NCBI RefSeq assembly: GCF_947495255.1
Contig: NZ_CANLYI010000011.1
Span: 1 to 64,000 of the forward strand
Length of the DNA: 64,000 bases
Reading direction: 5' to 3'
DNA from: an uncultured Winogradskyella sp.
GTDB taxonomy: Bacteria; Bacteroidota; Bacteroidia; Flavobacteriales; Flavobacteriaceae
Both the position numbers and the translations under genes were made by a program. Shown here one piece after another: positions 47,631 through 56,164 of this stretch. Each line of letters begins with the position of its first letter. The stretch's first letter is position 1. Under the pieces are notes generated by a model, which saw nothing but the letters and a program-made list of their open reading frames with translations, searched no databases and was not told the DNA's origin.

Positions 47631-48619
47631 TTACTAAGTTCAATAAGTTTATCTAAAGCTTCTTTTCCTTTTTTACTCATCAAAGATTCCTTTGCTAGTT
47701 GAAATCCTTCTTTATGTGTAATCTGTTTTGCTGTTGCAATGGCTAAACCAGCATTGGCACAAATCACATTATTTTGTGCTTTAGAACCATTACCACTTAT
47801 TATTTTTGTAAAAAGTTGTGTAGCTTCGTCTACTGTGTTTCCTCCAAAAATAGCTGATTGTTCTATCGTATCAACACCAAGTTCATAGGGTTCAAATAAT
47901 GTTTCTGATGTGTTGGTGATTACTTTTGTTTTTCCTGTTAAAGAAATTTCATCATAACCATCTAAAGCATGGACTACAGCATAGTTTTTATCTGTTTCTT
48001 GGTATAGATAACCGTAAAGTCTTAATAATTCGAGATTAAAAACACCTACCATTTGGTTTTTTGGAAATGCAGGATTTACCATTGGTCCTAACATATTAAA
48101 AAATGTTTTTACACCTAATTCTTTTCTAATTGGTGCTACGTTTTTCATAGCTGGATGAAATAAAGGTGCATGTAAAACACAAATGCCAGCTTCGTCTATA
48201 CTTCGTTTTAAAAAATCAATATCATTAGTGAATTTAATACCTAAGCTTTCCATAACATTAGAAGAACCACAAGCTGATGATACACCATAATTGCCATGTT
48301 TTGTAACGTGGACTCCTGCACCAGCTGTTACAAAAGAGGATAAGGTTGAAATATTAAATGTGTCTTTTCCGTCGCCTCCTGTTCCGCATAAATCTATAGT
48401 ATTGTAATCGTCCAAATCTACAGGAACACAAAGTTCTAACAATGCATCTCTAAATCCTCTTAGCTCATCTAAAGTGATGCTTCTCATCATGTAAACGGTT
48501 AAGAAAGATGCAATTTGGCTTTGGTTATATTGACCAGCTGAAATATTAACCAAGACCTTTTTAGCTTCTTCACTTGAGATGCTTTCTTGGTTGATTAGTC
48601 TGTTTAGTAATTGTTTCAT
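47627..48619 (-). CDS. trpD: Anthranilate phosphoribosyltransferase
   Basis: 330 residues. PRPP-binding DLCGTGGDGKDTFNIST (about 77-93), KHGNYGVSSACGSSNVMESLG and GPMVNP are conserved. It transfers phosphoribosyl to anthranilate. Not fused to trpG. Directly preceded by a short hairpin. Confidence 0.97.
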   Translation of the reverse strand: MKQLLNRLINQESISSEEAKKVLVNISAGQYNQSQIASFLTVYMMRSITLDELRGFRDALLELCVPVDLDDYNTIDLCGTGGDGKDTFNISTLSSFVTAGAGVHVTKHGNYGVSSACGSSNVMESLGIKFTNDIDFLKRSIDEAGICVLHAPLFHPAMKNVAPIRKELGVKTFFNMLGPMVNPAFPKNQMVGVFNLELLRLYGYLYQETDKNYAVVHALDGYDEISLTGKTKVITNTSETLFEPYELGVDTIEQSAIFGGNTVDEATQLFTKIISGNGSKAQNNVICANAGLAIATAKQITHKEGFQLAKESLMSKKGKEALDKLIELSK

Positions 48620-48621
48620 AT

Positions 48622-48645
48622 AATGCCTGTTTAATCAGGAATCTG
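48622..48645 (-). repeat. Start-codon hairpin of trpD
   Basis: Minus strand ATTCCTG-ATTAAA-CAGGCAT, ending 4 nt before the trpD ATG. Core stem CCTG/CAGG. Same layout as the hairpins before trpF and trpG. Confidence 0.6.
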
Positions 48646-48667
48646 TTTTTCGTTTATCTTTCTTTCT

Positions 48668-48896
48668 CTGTTCATTTGCCTTGATGCAAACGAACCAAAA
48701 ATCACAATCAAAATTAGGAAATTGCTAAATCAACATTCTCTTCCAGAACTTCGTGCTTGAGGCTGCACCTCGTATCTTCGTTCTTTCGTTCATTATTTCT
48801 GAATTTTGATGTTTCCGACTCTGTCGGAATTTGGGACATTAACTTTTACTAATTATGTTTTCTTCCCAAGTTATTTTATGTTTTGCTAACAGTTTT
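48668..48896 (-). repeat. trp intergenic element, copy 2 (trpG-trpD)
   Basis: Aligns with copies 1 and 3 over the core. It begins next to the trpG stop with a single heptamer, not an array. Hairpins gamma (48813-48829), beta (48759-48771) and alpha (48668-48693) are all kept, with pair changes that preserve stems. It fills the 277-bp trpG-trpD spacer. Confidence 0.88.
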
Positions 48897-49463
48897 TTAC
48901 TCATTAATCCAATTCTTTAGAATCTTTTTCCCATTTGGTGTTAAAACAGATTCAGGATGATATTGTACGCCTTTAACATCATAAACTCTATGTCTAAGTG
49001 ACATTATTTGTCCATTTTCGTCAAACGAGGTAGCCTCTAAACTTTCTGGTAGGTTAGCGTTAACGACCCAAGAATGATATCTGCCAACTTCAAAGGTCTT
49101 ACCAAGTCCATCAAATAAAGATTCATCATCAACTGATAGTGTGATTTCGGTAGCAACACCATGATAAACATTGTCTAAATTTTCTAGTGTTCCACCAAAG
49201 ACTTCTCCAATGGCTTGTTGTCCTAAACACACGCCTAAGATACTTTTTGTTGGTGCGTAAGTCTCAATAATTTGTTTTAATAAACCGGCTTCATCAGGTA
49301 CTCCTGGTCCTGGTGATAATACAATTTTTTCAAATGCGTCTACTTCGTCTAGTGTCAACTTATCGTTTCGTTTTACAATGACTTCACAATTTAAATCTTC
49401 TAAATAATGGACTAAATTGTATGTGAAACTGTCGTAATTGTCTATTACTAATACTTTTTTCAT
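48897..49463 (-). CDS. trpG: Anthranilate synthase glutamine amidotransferase component
   Basis: 188 residues from the ATG at 49463 (MKKVLVIDNYDSFTYNLVHYL). A longer TTG frame reads through the repeat and should be discarded. GVCLGQQAIGEVFGG holds the nucleophilic Cys and QYHPESVLT the catalytic His-Glu. It delivers ammonia to TrpE. It may also serve folate synthesis (PabA), as in many bacteria with a single trpG; not decidable here. Confidence 0.96.
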   Translation of the reverse strand: MKKVLVIDNYDSFTYNLVHYLEDLNCEVIVKRNDKLTLDEVDAFEKIVLSPGPGVPDEAGLLKQIIETYAPTKSILGVCLGQQAIGEVFGGTLENLDNVYHGVATEITLSVDDESLFDGLGKTFEVGRYHSWVVNANLPESLEATSFDENGQIMSLRHRVYDVKGVQYHPESVLTPNGKKILKNWINE

Positions 49464-49488
49464 CTCAATGCCTGTGGAAACAGGGATA
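49464..49488 (-). repeat. Start-codon hairpin of trpG
   Basis: Minus strand ATCCCTGT-TTCC-ACAGGCAT (49469-49488), followed by TGAG and the ATG. Stem CCTGT/ACAGG. Third example in this operon of a small hairpin on the start codon. Confidence 0.65.
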
Positions 49489-49526
49489 TAATTGTTAAAC
49501 TTCTTTTTGTTTCTAAATTCTTCTAC

Positions 49527-49806
49527 GTTCATTTTGTCTTGAAACAAAACGAACCAAAAATTCAAAACGATTTATTATGAAATTGCTAAAGCACCATTCG
49601 CTATCAAAGCTACATGCTTGAAGCTTCGCTTCGCAGTTCCGCTTTTTCGCTCATTATTTCTAAAAATCGTTACTTCCGACTATGTCGAAATTTGGGACAT
49701 TCATATTTGCTAAATTTTGTTTTTATCCCAATTTGTTTTTCATTTTTTGCTAACTGCTAACTGCTAACTGCTAACTGCTAACTGCTAACTGCTAACTGCT
49801 AACTCA
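49527..49806 (-). repeat. trp intergenic element, copy 3 (trpE-trpG)
   Basis: Eight GTTAGCA heptamers abut the trpE stop. Then core, hairpin gamma (49674-49690), hairpin beta (49620-49632) and hairpin alpha (49527-49554). The heptamer-side half is almost identical to copy 1; the alpha-side half is more diverged. Fills most of the 340-bp spacer; nothing else is seen there except the trpG start hairpin. Confidence 0.9.
49749..49804 (-). repeat. Heptamer tandem array (GTTAGCA), 8 copies
   Basis: Eight exact copies, ending on the first base of the trpE stop codon (TGA, 49804-49806). Confidence 0.95.
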
Positions 49807-51204
49807 TATGTCTTTTGCCAGTTCTATTGCATTTGTTAAGGCTCCAAGTTTATTATATACTTCTTGTAATTCACTTTCAGGATTTGATTTAGCCACCAAT
49901 CCAGCTCCAGCTTGCCAGAATAATTTATGATTCTGACTTAAAAATGTTCTAATCATAATGGCATGATTAAAATTACCATTGAAATCCATAAAACCAATGG
50001 CTCCACCATAATAACCTCTACTGGTTTTTTCATATTTCTCAATCAGTTGCATCGCTTTATGTTTTGGCGCACCACTCAATGTACCTGCCGGAAAAGTATC
50101 TGCAACAACTTGCATGGTATCTGTGTTTTTATGAATGGTTCCGGTCACTTTACTCACTAAATGGATAACATGAGAGAAAAATTGAACTTCTCTATAATTC
50201 TCTACAGTAACATTACTACCATTTCTACTTAAGTCGTTTCGGGCTAAATCAACTAACATTACATGTTCGCTATTTTCTTTGTCGTCTTTTATTAATTCTT
50301 CAGCAAGTTCTGCATCTTTAAGGTCATTTCCGCTTCGTTTAAATGTGCCTGCAATTGGGTGTATTTCGGCTTTTCCATCGCTAACAACGAGTTGTGCTTC
50401 TGGAGAACTTCCAAATATTTTAAAATTTCCGTAATCGAAATAGAACAAGTAGGGTGAAGGGTTAATACTTCTTAAAGCCCTGTAAACATTAAATTCGTCT
50501 CCACTAAAACCTTGTGAGAATTGTTTAGACAAAACCAATTGAAAAACGTCACCTCTGCCACAATGTTTTTTTGCTAACTCTACATGTTCTTTGTACTCTT
50601 CATCTGTAAGATTAGAATCAATATCACCATTGGTGTTAAAGTCGTATGAGGCATATTGTCTGGTCTGAATTAACTGCAGAATATCATCAATATTATTATC
50701 CGTATCAAAGCAATGCGCAAAAATATAAGCTTCGTTTTTAAAGTGATTTATAGCAATTATGTTTTGGTAAACCGCATAATACACATCTGGAATATTAACA
50801 GATTTTTCCTTTTTAGATATCTCTATATCTTCAAAATACTTTACAGCATCATAAGATGTGTAACCAAAAATACCATTGTTTATAAATTTGAATTCCTCAT
50901 GTGTTTCGACTTTAAAACGTTGCGTGAATTTGTGAATTTCTTCAACAACACCAACAGTTTCTATAAAATTAGTTTTAGAACTACCATCTGGATAGGTTTG
51001 GTGAATAGTATCGCCCTCAACCTTAATAGAAGCAATAGGATTACAGCAGATGTAAGAGAAACTATTATCATTAGCATGGTAGTCACTACTTTCTAATAAA
51101 ATACTGTTAGGAAATTTATCTCTAATTTTAAGATAGATGCTAACAGGTGTAATGGTGTCTGCTAAGATTTTTTTATAATGTGTGTATAAACTAAATGTTT
51201 TCAT
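49804..51204 (-). CDS. trpE: Anthranilate synthase component I
   Basis: 466 residues. Chorismate-binding C-terminal domain with IAGTFKRSG, DLARNDL, VIHLVSKV, AGTLSGAPKHKAM and YYGGAIGF; N-terminal domain with LLESSD, the feedback Trp-binding motif, so allosteric inhibition by Trp is likely. First structural gene, 13 nt behind the attenuator T run. Confidence 0.97.
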   Translation of the reverse strand: MKTFSLYTHYKKILADTITPVSIYLKIRDKFPNSILLESSDYHANDNSFSYICCNPIASIKVEGDTIHQTYPDGSSKTNFIETVGVVEEIHKFTQRFKVETHEEFKFINNGIFGYTSYDAVKYFEDIEISKKEKSVNIPDVYYAVYQNIIAINHFKNEAYIFAHCFDTDNNIDDILQLIQTRQYASYDFNTNGDIDSNLTDEEYKEHVELAKKHCGRGDVFQLVLSKQFSQGFSGDEFNVYRALRSINPSPYLFYFDYGNFKIFGSSPEAQLVVSDGKAEIHPIAGTFKRSGNDLKDAELAEELIKDDKENSEHVMLVDLARNDLSRNGSNVTVENYREVQFFSHVIHLVSKVTGTIHKNTDTMQVVADTFPAGTLSGAPKHKAMQLIEKYEKTSRGYYGGAIGFMDFNGNFNHAIMIRTFLSQNHKLFWQAGAGLVAKSNPESELQEVYNKLGALTNAIELAKDI

Positions 51205-51216
51205 AAAATTTTTAAA

Positions 51217-51252
51217 TTAAAAAAGGCTTGTCGTGAATGACAAGCCTTTTTT
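51217..51252 (-). terminator. trp attenuator terminator
   Basis: On the minus strand AAAAGGCTTGTC / GACAAGCCTTTT (12-bp stem; 51250-51239 with 51232-51221), loop ATTCAC, then T6. It lies between the leader peptide and trpE, where it would stop transcription unless an alternative fold forms. Confidence 0.9.
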
Positions 51253-51281
51253 TATATAATTACATAACAAGGATGGTTTCA

Positions 51282-51335
51282 CTAACTAACGTTTGAGAAA
51301 TTCCACCACCAAGTATGATTTGTATTTGTTTTCAT
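51282..51335 (-). CDS. trpL: trp operon leader peptide (three consecutive Trp codons)
   Basis: 17-codon ORF, MKTNTNHTWWWNFSNVS-stop, ATG at 51335 and TAG at 51282-51284. Three tandem TGG codons at positions 9-11 are a hallmark of ribosome-mediated attenuation. It follows the -7 box by only ~8 nt, so its mRNA leader is near zero (leaderless-like). 32 nt separate its stop from the terminator. GGTGG at the Trp codons can pair with CCATC (51276-51272); CCTTGTTAT (51272-51264) could instead pair with the ATA...AAGG before the terminator as antiterminator (inference). Confidence 0.9.
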   Translation of the reverse strand: MKTNTNHTWWWNFSNVS

Positions 51336-51343
51336 AATATTTT

Positions 51344-51374
51344 CAAATATAGAAATGAAATGTTGGAAATCAAA
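51344..51374 (-). promoter_or_regulatory. trp operon promoter
   Basis: On the minus strand TTTG (51374-51371), exactly 19 bp, TATATTTG (51351-51344): a full match to the Bacteroidetes -33/-7 consensus. Start of transcription expected about 51337-51341. Confidence 0.88.
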
Positions 51375-51401
51375 TTAATTAAGATAAATTTAAAAAAAAG
51401 A

Positions 51402-51447
51402 TTCCTGTAAAAGTGAATTTTCACAAAAACAGGAATCAAAATTTAAA
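51402..51447 (-). terminator. Terminator of yceI-type gene
   Basis: Outer stem GATTCCTG (51447-51440) with CAGGAATC (51417-51410), inner stem GTGAA/TTCAC, then T8 on the minus strand. It separates the YceI/MarR unit from the trp promoter 28 bp further on. Confidence 0.85.
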
Positions 51448-51473
51448 CATTGCTATTAATAGTTCTTAGGGTA

Positions 51474-52043
51474 TTAAAACTCTAATGTTATATTTAAATC
51501 AAAGTTGTCATAAATAGCTTTGTCTTTTAAGTCATCAAAAAAGCTAGAAGAACCATATTTAATATCGTATTCTGTTCTGTCAACTTCCAAGTTAGCTGTT
51601 GCAATATTATTTTTAATAGTCATTGAGAACTCTACAGCTTTAGTAGTTTCTTTAATTGTTAAGTTCGCTTTGATTTTATAAGAACCGTCTTTTCCTGAAA
51701 CGTTGATAAACTCTAGTGTAGCTGTTGGGTATTTGTCTACACCAAAGAAATCTGGGGATTTTAAATGTCCATCTAGTTTACCTTTGTATTCACCTTCTAA
51801 ATCTGTAGTGTTTATTGAGGTCATGTCCATTACAAATGATCCACCCGTTAAGGTTTCATCATCAAAAGTTAATGAGCCACTTTTTAAGCTTATGGTACCT
51901 TCATGTTGGCCTGTTACTTTGTAACCTTTCCAGATAACTTTGCTGTTTTCGATATTAACTTCTTTTTCTGTTAAAGCTGTAAATGACATAAGTGATACGG
52001 CTAAAATTAAAAGGATTCCGATTTTTGAATTTCTCTTTTTCAT
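51474..52043 (-). CDS. YceI-family periplasmic lipid-binding-like protein
   Basis: 189 residues. Signal peptide to about 25 (SFTALTEK). A lipocalin-like YceI barrel: NSKVIWKGYKVTGQHEGTISLKSGSLTFDD, GSFVMDMTSINTTDL, HLKSPDFFGVDKYPTATLEF, DLNITLEF. YceI proteins bind isoprenoid-type lipids. Two bp behind the MarR gene on the same strand, so probably under its control. Confidence 0.92.
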   Translation of the reverse strand: MKKRNSKIGILLILAVSLMSFTALTEKEVNIENSKVIWKGYKVTGQHEGTISLKSGSLTFDDETLTGGSFVMDMTSINTTDLEGEYKGKLDGHLKSPDFFGVDKYPTATLEFINVSGKDGSYKIKANLTIKETTKAVEFSMTIKNNIATANLEVDRTEYDIKYGSSSFFDDLKDKAIYDNFDLNITLEF

Positions 52044-52045
52044 AA

Positions 52046-52504
52046 TTACTTATTTTTTAGTTTTATTAATAGGGTATTTAATTGTGTTAACTCTTCTTGA
52101 GTTAAATTTTTTGTTATATTTTTTTCTGTTTCATCAATTATAGGATCTACTATTTCTAGTGTTTCTAACCCCAAATCTGTAATCAAAATTTCTACTTTTC
52201 TTCTATTTGTTTTACAAATTGTGCGTTTTACAAATTTTTTCTTAATGAGCTTGTCTACTAACCGAGTAGTATTACTCATTTTACTTATCATACGTTCTTG
52301 TATGTCTTGCAGGTTAATGGCATTTCCTTTTTGACCTCTCAATATTCTAAGAACATTAAATTGTTCTAAGGATAAATCATAAGGTTTTAGTTGTAATAAA
52401 AAATCATCTTTAATCCATATACTTGAATGAAAAATATTAATTACAGTCGCCTGCGGTAAGGATAAATTAGCTTTCGTTTTTAATATGTCGTTTAATTCTT
52501 TCAT
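52046..52504 (-). CDS. MarR-family transcriptional regulator
   Basis: 152 residues from the ATG at 52504 (MKELNDILKTK). A TTG seven codons upstream would lie upstream of the expected transcript start. Winged HTH with FNVLRILRGQKGNAINLQDIQERMISKMSNTTRLVDKLIKKKFV and a wing C-NRRKVEILITDLG. The ligand is unknown; two Cys are not positioned as a redox pair that I recognise. Probable autoregulation via the palindrome at its promoter. Confidence 0.92.
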   Translation of the reverse strand: MKELNDILKTKANLSLPQATVINIFHSSIWIKDDFLLQLKPYDLSLEQFNVLRILRGQKGNAINLQDIQERMISKMSNTTRLVDKLIKKKFVKRTICKTNRRKVEILITDLGLETLEIVDPIIDETEKNITKNLTQEELTQLNTLLIKLKNK

Positions 52505-52513
52505 GTACAATAG

Positions 52514-52530
52514 TTGTATATACAAATGTA
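52514..52530 (-). promoter_or_regulatory. MarR gene -7 box overlapped by a perfect palindrome (operator)
   Basis: TACATTTG (-7, minus strand, 52530-52523) overlaps a perfect 12-bp palindrome TTGTATATACAA (52514-52525), which also covers the likely start site. Such AT-rich palindromes are typical MarR targets; binding is inferred. The rest of the 337-bp divergent gap to 52841 shows only AT-rich DNA. Confidence 0.6.
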
Positions 52531-52841
52531 TGTGTTTTATTGGAATATTAAATTAATATTTTGTTAAAATTTATACGTTGAAAATTTTGAACAATACATT
52601 TATTCAAGGATGTATTTGGTGCTTTTTATCATGCTGAAATTAAGGTCATGTAAAAATAATTCAACAATTGAAGCGTTTAGTTGTAGTATAATAAGGTAAA
52701 TATAAATTCTTAATGACGAGACTCTAAAATTGAAATTTCGGATAAAAATGTTAAATATTGAACCCAAAATGTAACACTTCGGATTTTTTTTCGTCTATAT
52801 CATAAGGAAATGTTAATTTTACCGAAAATTAAAATTATAAT

Positions 52842-53159
52842 ATGGCTGATTTATCACAAGAGGAATGGGAAAAGCAACTAGAAGCAGACGATAATGCTGT
52901 TATTTTAGATGTTAGAACACAAGATGAAGTTGATGAAGGGATTATTCCTAATGCAATTAATATAGATATTCATAAAGGACAAGGTTTTATCTACGAACTA
53001 GAAGCGTTAGATAAAACTAAAAACTATTATGTGTATTGCAGATCTGGTGCTCGTAGCGGACAAGCTTGTGGAATAATGAACCAGTTAGGTTTTAAAAATG
53101 CTTATAATTTAGTTGGTGGTATTATGGGATGGCAAGGTGAAGTTACCAACCAAGATTAA
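52842..53159 (+). CDS. Cytoplasmic rhodanese-domain protein
   Basis: 105 residues, single rhodanese domain with catalytic Cys in the loop VYCRSGARS and a conserved VILDVRTQDEVDEGII. No signal peptide. It probably carries sulfane sulfur. A second Cys follows in GQAC. Co-transcribed with the lipoprotein rhodanese 17 bp on. Confidence 0.92.
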   Translation: MADLSQEEWEKQLEADDNAVILDVRTQDEVDEGIIPNAINIDIHKGQGFIYELEALDKTKNYYVYCRSGARSGQACGIMNQLGFKNAYNLVGGIMGWQGEVTNQD

Positions 53160-53176
53160 TTTTAATCTAAATAATT

Positions 53177-53587
53177 ATGAAAAGAATATTTACAATATGT
53201 TGTCTTTTAGTTGCTATTAGTTTAAGTGTAAGCTGTATAGATAATAAACTAGATAGTGATGAAGTAAAATTAGTTACTGCTGAAGAAATGCAATCTATTT
53301 TAGAATTAGAAGATGTACAATTGGTAGATGTTCGCACGCCAAAGGAATATAAAGAGATTCATATTGCAAACTCACAAAATATCGATTTTATGTCACCAAC
53401 CTTTGATGTTGATATAACGAAACTTAATAAAGATAAACCAGTTATTCTATATTGTAAGTCTGGCAGACGAAGTGCTAAATGTGCAAAAAGAATGAAAGAA
53501 GCTGGGTTTGAAAAAATATACGATTTAGAAGGTGGAATTTCTAAATGGAAACATTCTGATAAGCTAGAGATTAACGAGAGTCTTTAA
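53177..53587 (+). CDS. Rhodanese-domain lipoprotein
   Basis: 136 residues. Lipobox ending LSVSC with lipidated Cys at about 20; then a rhodanese domain with VQLVDVRTPKEYKEIHI and the active-site loop LYCKSGRRSAKC. Membrane-anchored and facing the periplasm. Paired with a cytoplasmic rhodanese and followed by a DsbD-type protein, pointing to thiol/sulfur handling. Confidence 0.9.
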   Translation: MKRIFTICCLLVAISLSVSCIDNKLDSDEVKLVTAEEMQSILELEDVQLVDVRTPKEYKEIHIANSQNIDFMSPTFDVDITKLNKDKPVILYCKSGRRSAKCAKRMKEAGFEKIYDLEGGISKWKHSDKLEINESL

Positions 53588-53593
53588 TAATTA

Positions 53594-53622
53594 AAACCGA
53601 ACTTAACGTTCGGTTTTTTTAT
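53594..53622 (+). terminator. Terminator of the rhodanese pair
   Basis: AAACCGAAC (53594-53602) / GTTCGGTTT (53608-53616), loop TTAAC, followed by T run. Confidence 0.88.
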
Positions 53623-53699
53623 TGCTCTATTTCATTTCCATAACTCTTAAGGTTTTTATAAATTAGACGACTGTTAACTAATAACAAAAGCACATCATT

Positions 53700-53707
53700 T
53701 ATATTTG
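53700..53707 (+). promoter_or_regulatory. -7 element of the dsbD-type gene
   Basis: TATATTTG matches TAnnTTTG, 18 bp before the ATG at 53726. No TTG at the expected -33 position. Its position argues against the upstream TTG start at 53705. Confidence 0.5.
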
Positions 53708-53725
53708 TGTACTAACGCGTTGTTT

Positions 53726-56122
53726 ATGAATTTTAATAAAGTACTTCTACTTTGCCTTTTTGCATTTGCTTTTAATTTAAATGCTCAAGTTTTTGATCCC
53801 GTAAAATGGGAGACTAAAACAGAAAAAATTTCTGATACAGAATATAATCTTATATCAACCGCAACAATAGATGCAGGTTGGCATTTGTATTCTCAAGTTG
53901 TACCAGAAGGTGGTCCAGTTGCGACGAGTTTTTCTTATACAACAGATTCTGACGCTAAGCTTATTGCTAAAACCATTGAGGAAGAAGGTCATACTGTAGA
54001 TGATTCTGTATTTGAAATGAAAATTAAATTTTTCGAAAACAAAGCAGAGTTCAAGCAACGTATTAAAGTTTTAAATAAAGAATTATCCATAGTTAAAGGT
54101 GAAGTTGAATTCATGGTTTGTGATGATGAAAAGTGTATGCCACCAAATTACATTGACCTTGTCTTTAATTTGAAAGAGGCTAAGCAAGTTGAAGAAGAAA
54201 CAACAGCTACTACTTTAGATTTTAATGCAACTGAAACCGAAATATTTGAACCTGTAAAATGGAATACTTCAGTTGAAAAGATTAACGATACAGAATACGT
54301 TCTTGTTTCTAAAGCAACTATAGATGATGGATGGAAGTTGTATTCTCAAAAAGTACCAGAAGGTGGTCCAATAGCAACAGGATTTGAGTATAAAGTAGAA
54401 AATGGTACTGAGTTAATAGGAAACACCATAGAAGAAAAAGGAAAGGAAGTTATGGATAAGGTCTTCGAGATGAAGATTAAATTCTTTAAAAATAGTGCTG
54501 AGTTTAGACAAAAAATAAAAATTTCAGATAAAAATACGACTTCGGTAGCATCAGAAGTTAGCTTTATGGCTTGTGATGATGAACGCTGTTTAGCACCAAC
54601 TTATTTAGATTTAAATTACGATTTAACTAAAAGTGTAGCTGTAAAAAAAAACGAAGATAAGTTTCAGTCCGAAAAAGAAGAGGGAAGTAAAGGTTTATGG
54701 TCAATTTTTCTTGTAGCATTCCTTTCTGGGTTTGTAGCCTTATTAACACCTTGTGTATTTCCTATGATACCAATGACGGTCAGTTTCTTTATAAAACAAA
54801 GTCAGTCTAAGGTAAAAGGAATTAGAAATGCTATTATTTATGGATTATCAATTATTGTAATCTATGTTTTATTAGGAACCATTATTACAGCTATTTTTGG
54901 AGCAGATGCTTTAAATGCATTGGCAACGAACGTATGGTTTAATGTTATATTTTTTATTCTTCTAGTTGTATTTGCTATTTCGTTCTTAGGAGCTTTTGAA
55001 ATTGTATTACCAAACTCTTGGGCAAATAAAGCAGATAAACAAGCAGATAGAGGAGGACTTGTTGGAATATTTTTTATGGCTTTGGCATTAGCTATTGTTT
55101 CGTTCTCGTGTACAGGACCTATAGTTGGTACAATTTTGGTTGAAGCCGCTTCTAAGGGAGGCGTTGCACCTGTAATTGGTATGTTGGGCTTTTCATCTGC
55201 TATTGCATTACCATTTGCATTATTTGCAGCATTTCCTGGTTGGTTAAATTCATTGCCAAAATCTGGAGGTTGGTTAAATACTGTAAAAGTTGTTTTAGGA
55301 TTTTTAGAATTAGCGTTAGCATTTAAGTTCTTATCTCAGGCGGATTTAGTATTACAATTACATTTCTTAGAACGTGAAGTTTTCTTAGCTATTTGGATTG
55401 CTATTTTTGGTGCACTATCCCTTTATCTTTTAGGAAAAATTCAATTACCTCATGACTCTCCATTAAAACACATTTCAGTAGGTCGCCTACTGTTAGGCTT
55501 GTTAACTTTGTCGTTTACGGTTTATATGATTCCAGGACTTTGGGGAGCGCCTTTAAATTTAATCAGCGCATTTCCACCACCATTAGATTATTCGGAGTCT
55601 CCTTATGGTGTAGGTAATGCAAAAGGAGGAGGAAGTTCTGCTAGCCATGCAGAGTTGCCTGAAGGCGCACATTTATTAGCGCCTCACGATATTTTAGCAT
55701 TTAATGATTATGACCAAGGTTTGGCTTATGCTAAAAAAGTTGGTAAACCTGTGATGTTAGATTTTACAGGCTGGGCTTGTGTAAATTGCCGAAAGATGGA
55801 ACAAAATGTTTGGGTAAAGCCAGAGGTTTTATTGCAGTTGAAGAATGATGTTGTTTTAATTTCATTGTATGTAGATGAACAGATTGATTTTCCTGAAGGT
55901 GAAGCACCAGATTCTAAATTAAGACCAGGAAAAAAACTGAGAAACAAAGGTCAGAAATGGAGCGAAATGCAAACCATTAAATATAAAACCAATACACAAC
56001 CTTATTATGTGTTAATGGATCATAATGAAGAGAATTTAAACGTTCCTGTAGCATATACACCAGATCATATTGAATATATTAAATGGCTTAAAGAAGGCAT
56101 TGGTAATTTTAAGAAAAATTAA
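53726..56122 (+). CDS. DsbD-type thiol:disulfide interchange protein with duplicated N-domain
   Basis: 798 residues from the ATG at 53726. Signal peptide (about 1-20, LNAQ), then two tandem DsbD-alpha-like domains, each starting F(D/E)PVKW and each with a CDDE(K/R)C cysteine pair; a CcdA-like membrane domain of about eight helices with TPCVFPM and FSCTGP; and a C-terminal thioredoxin domain with WACVNC. Electrons from cytoplasmic thioredoxin pass outward to periplasmic partners. The duplicated first domain is notable. Confidence 0.9.
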   Translation: MNFNKVLLLCLFAFAFNLNAQVFDPVKWETKTEKISDTEYNLISTATIDAGWHLYSQVVPEGGPVATSFSYTTDSDAKLIAKTIEEEGHTVDDSVFEMKIKFFENKAEFKQRIKVLNKELSIVKGEVEFMVCDDEKCMPPNYIDLVFNLKEAKQVEEETTATTLDFNATETEIFEPVKWNTSVEKINDTEYVLVSKATIDDGWKLYSQKVPEGGPIATGFEYKVENGTELIGNTIEEKGKEVMDKVFEMKIKFFKNSAEFRQKIKISDKNTTSVASEVSFMACDDERCLAPTYLDLNYDLTKSVAVKKNEDKFQSEKEEGSKGLWSIFLVAFLSGFVALLTPCVFPMIPMTVSFFIKQSQSKVKGIRNAIIYGLSIIVIYVLLGTIITAIFGADALNALATNVWFNVIFFILLVVFAISFLGAFEIVLPNSWANKADKQADRGGLVGIFFMALALAIVSFSCTGPIVGTILVEAASKGGVAPVIGMLGFSSAIALPFALFAAFPGWLNSLPKSGGWLNTVKVVLGFLELALAFKFLSQADLVLQLHFLEREVFLAIWIAIFGALSLYLLGKIQLPHDSPLKHISVGRLLLGLLTLSFTVYMIPGLWGAPLNLISAFPPPLDYSESPYGVGNAKGGGSSASHAELPEGAHLLAPHDILAFNDYDQGLAYAKKVGKPVMLDFTGWACVNCRKMEQNVWVKPEVLLQLKNDVVLISLYVDEQIDFPEGEAPDSKLRPGKKLRNKGQKWSEMQTIKYKTNTQPYYVLMDHNEENLNVPVAYTPDHIEYIKWLKEGIGNFKKN

Positions 56123-56164
56123 TTGCTCTGTTTTATTTGACTTAATTGGTATTACCTTTATAAT

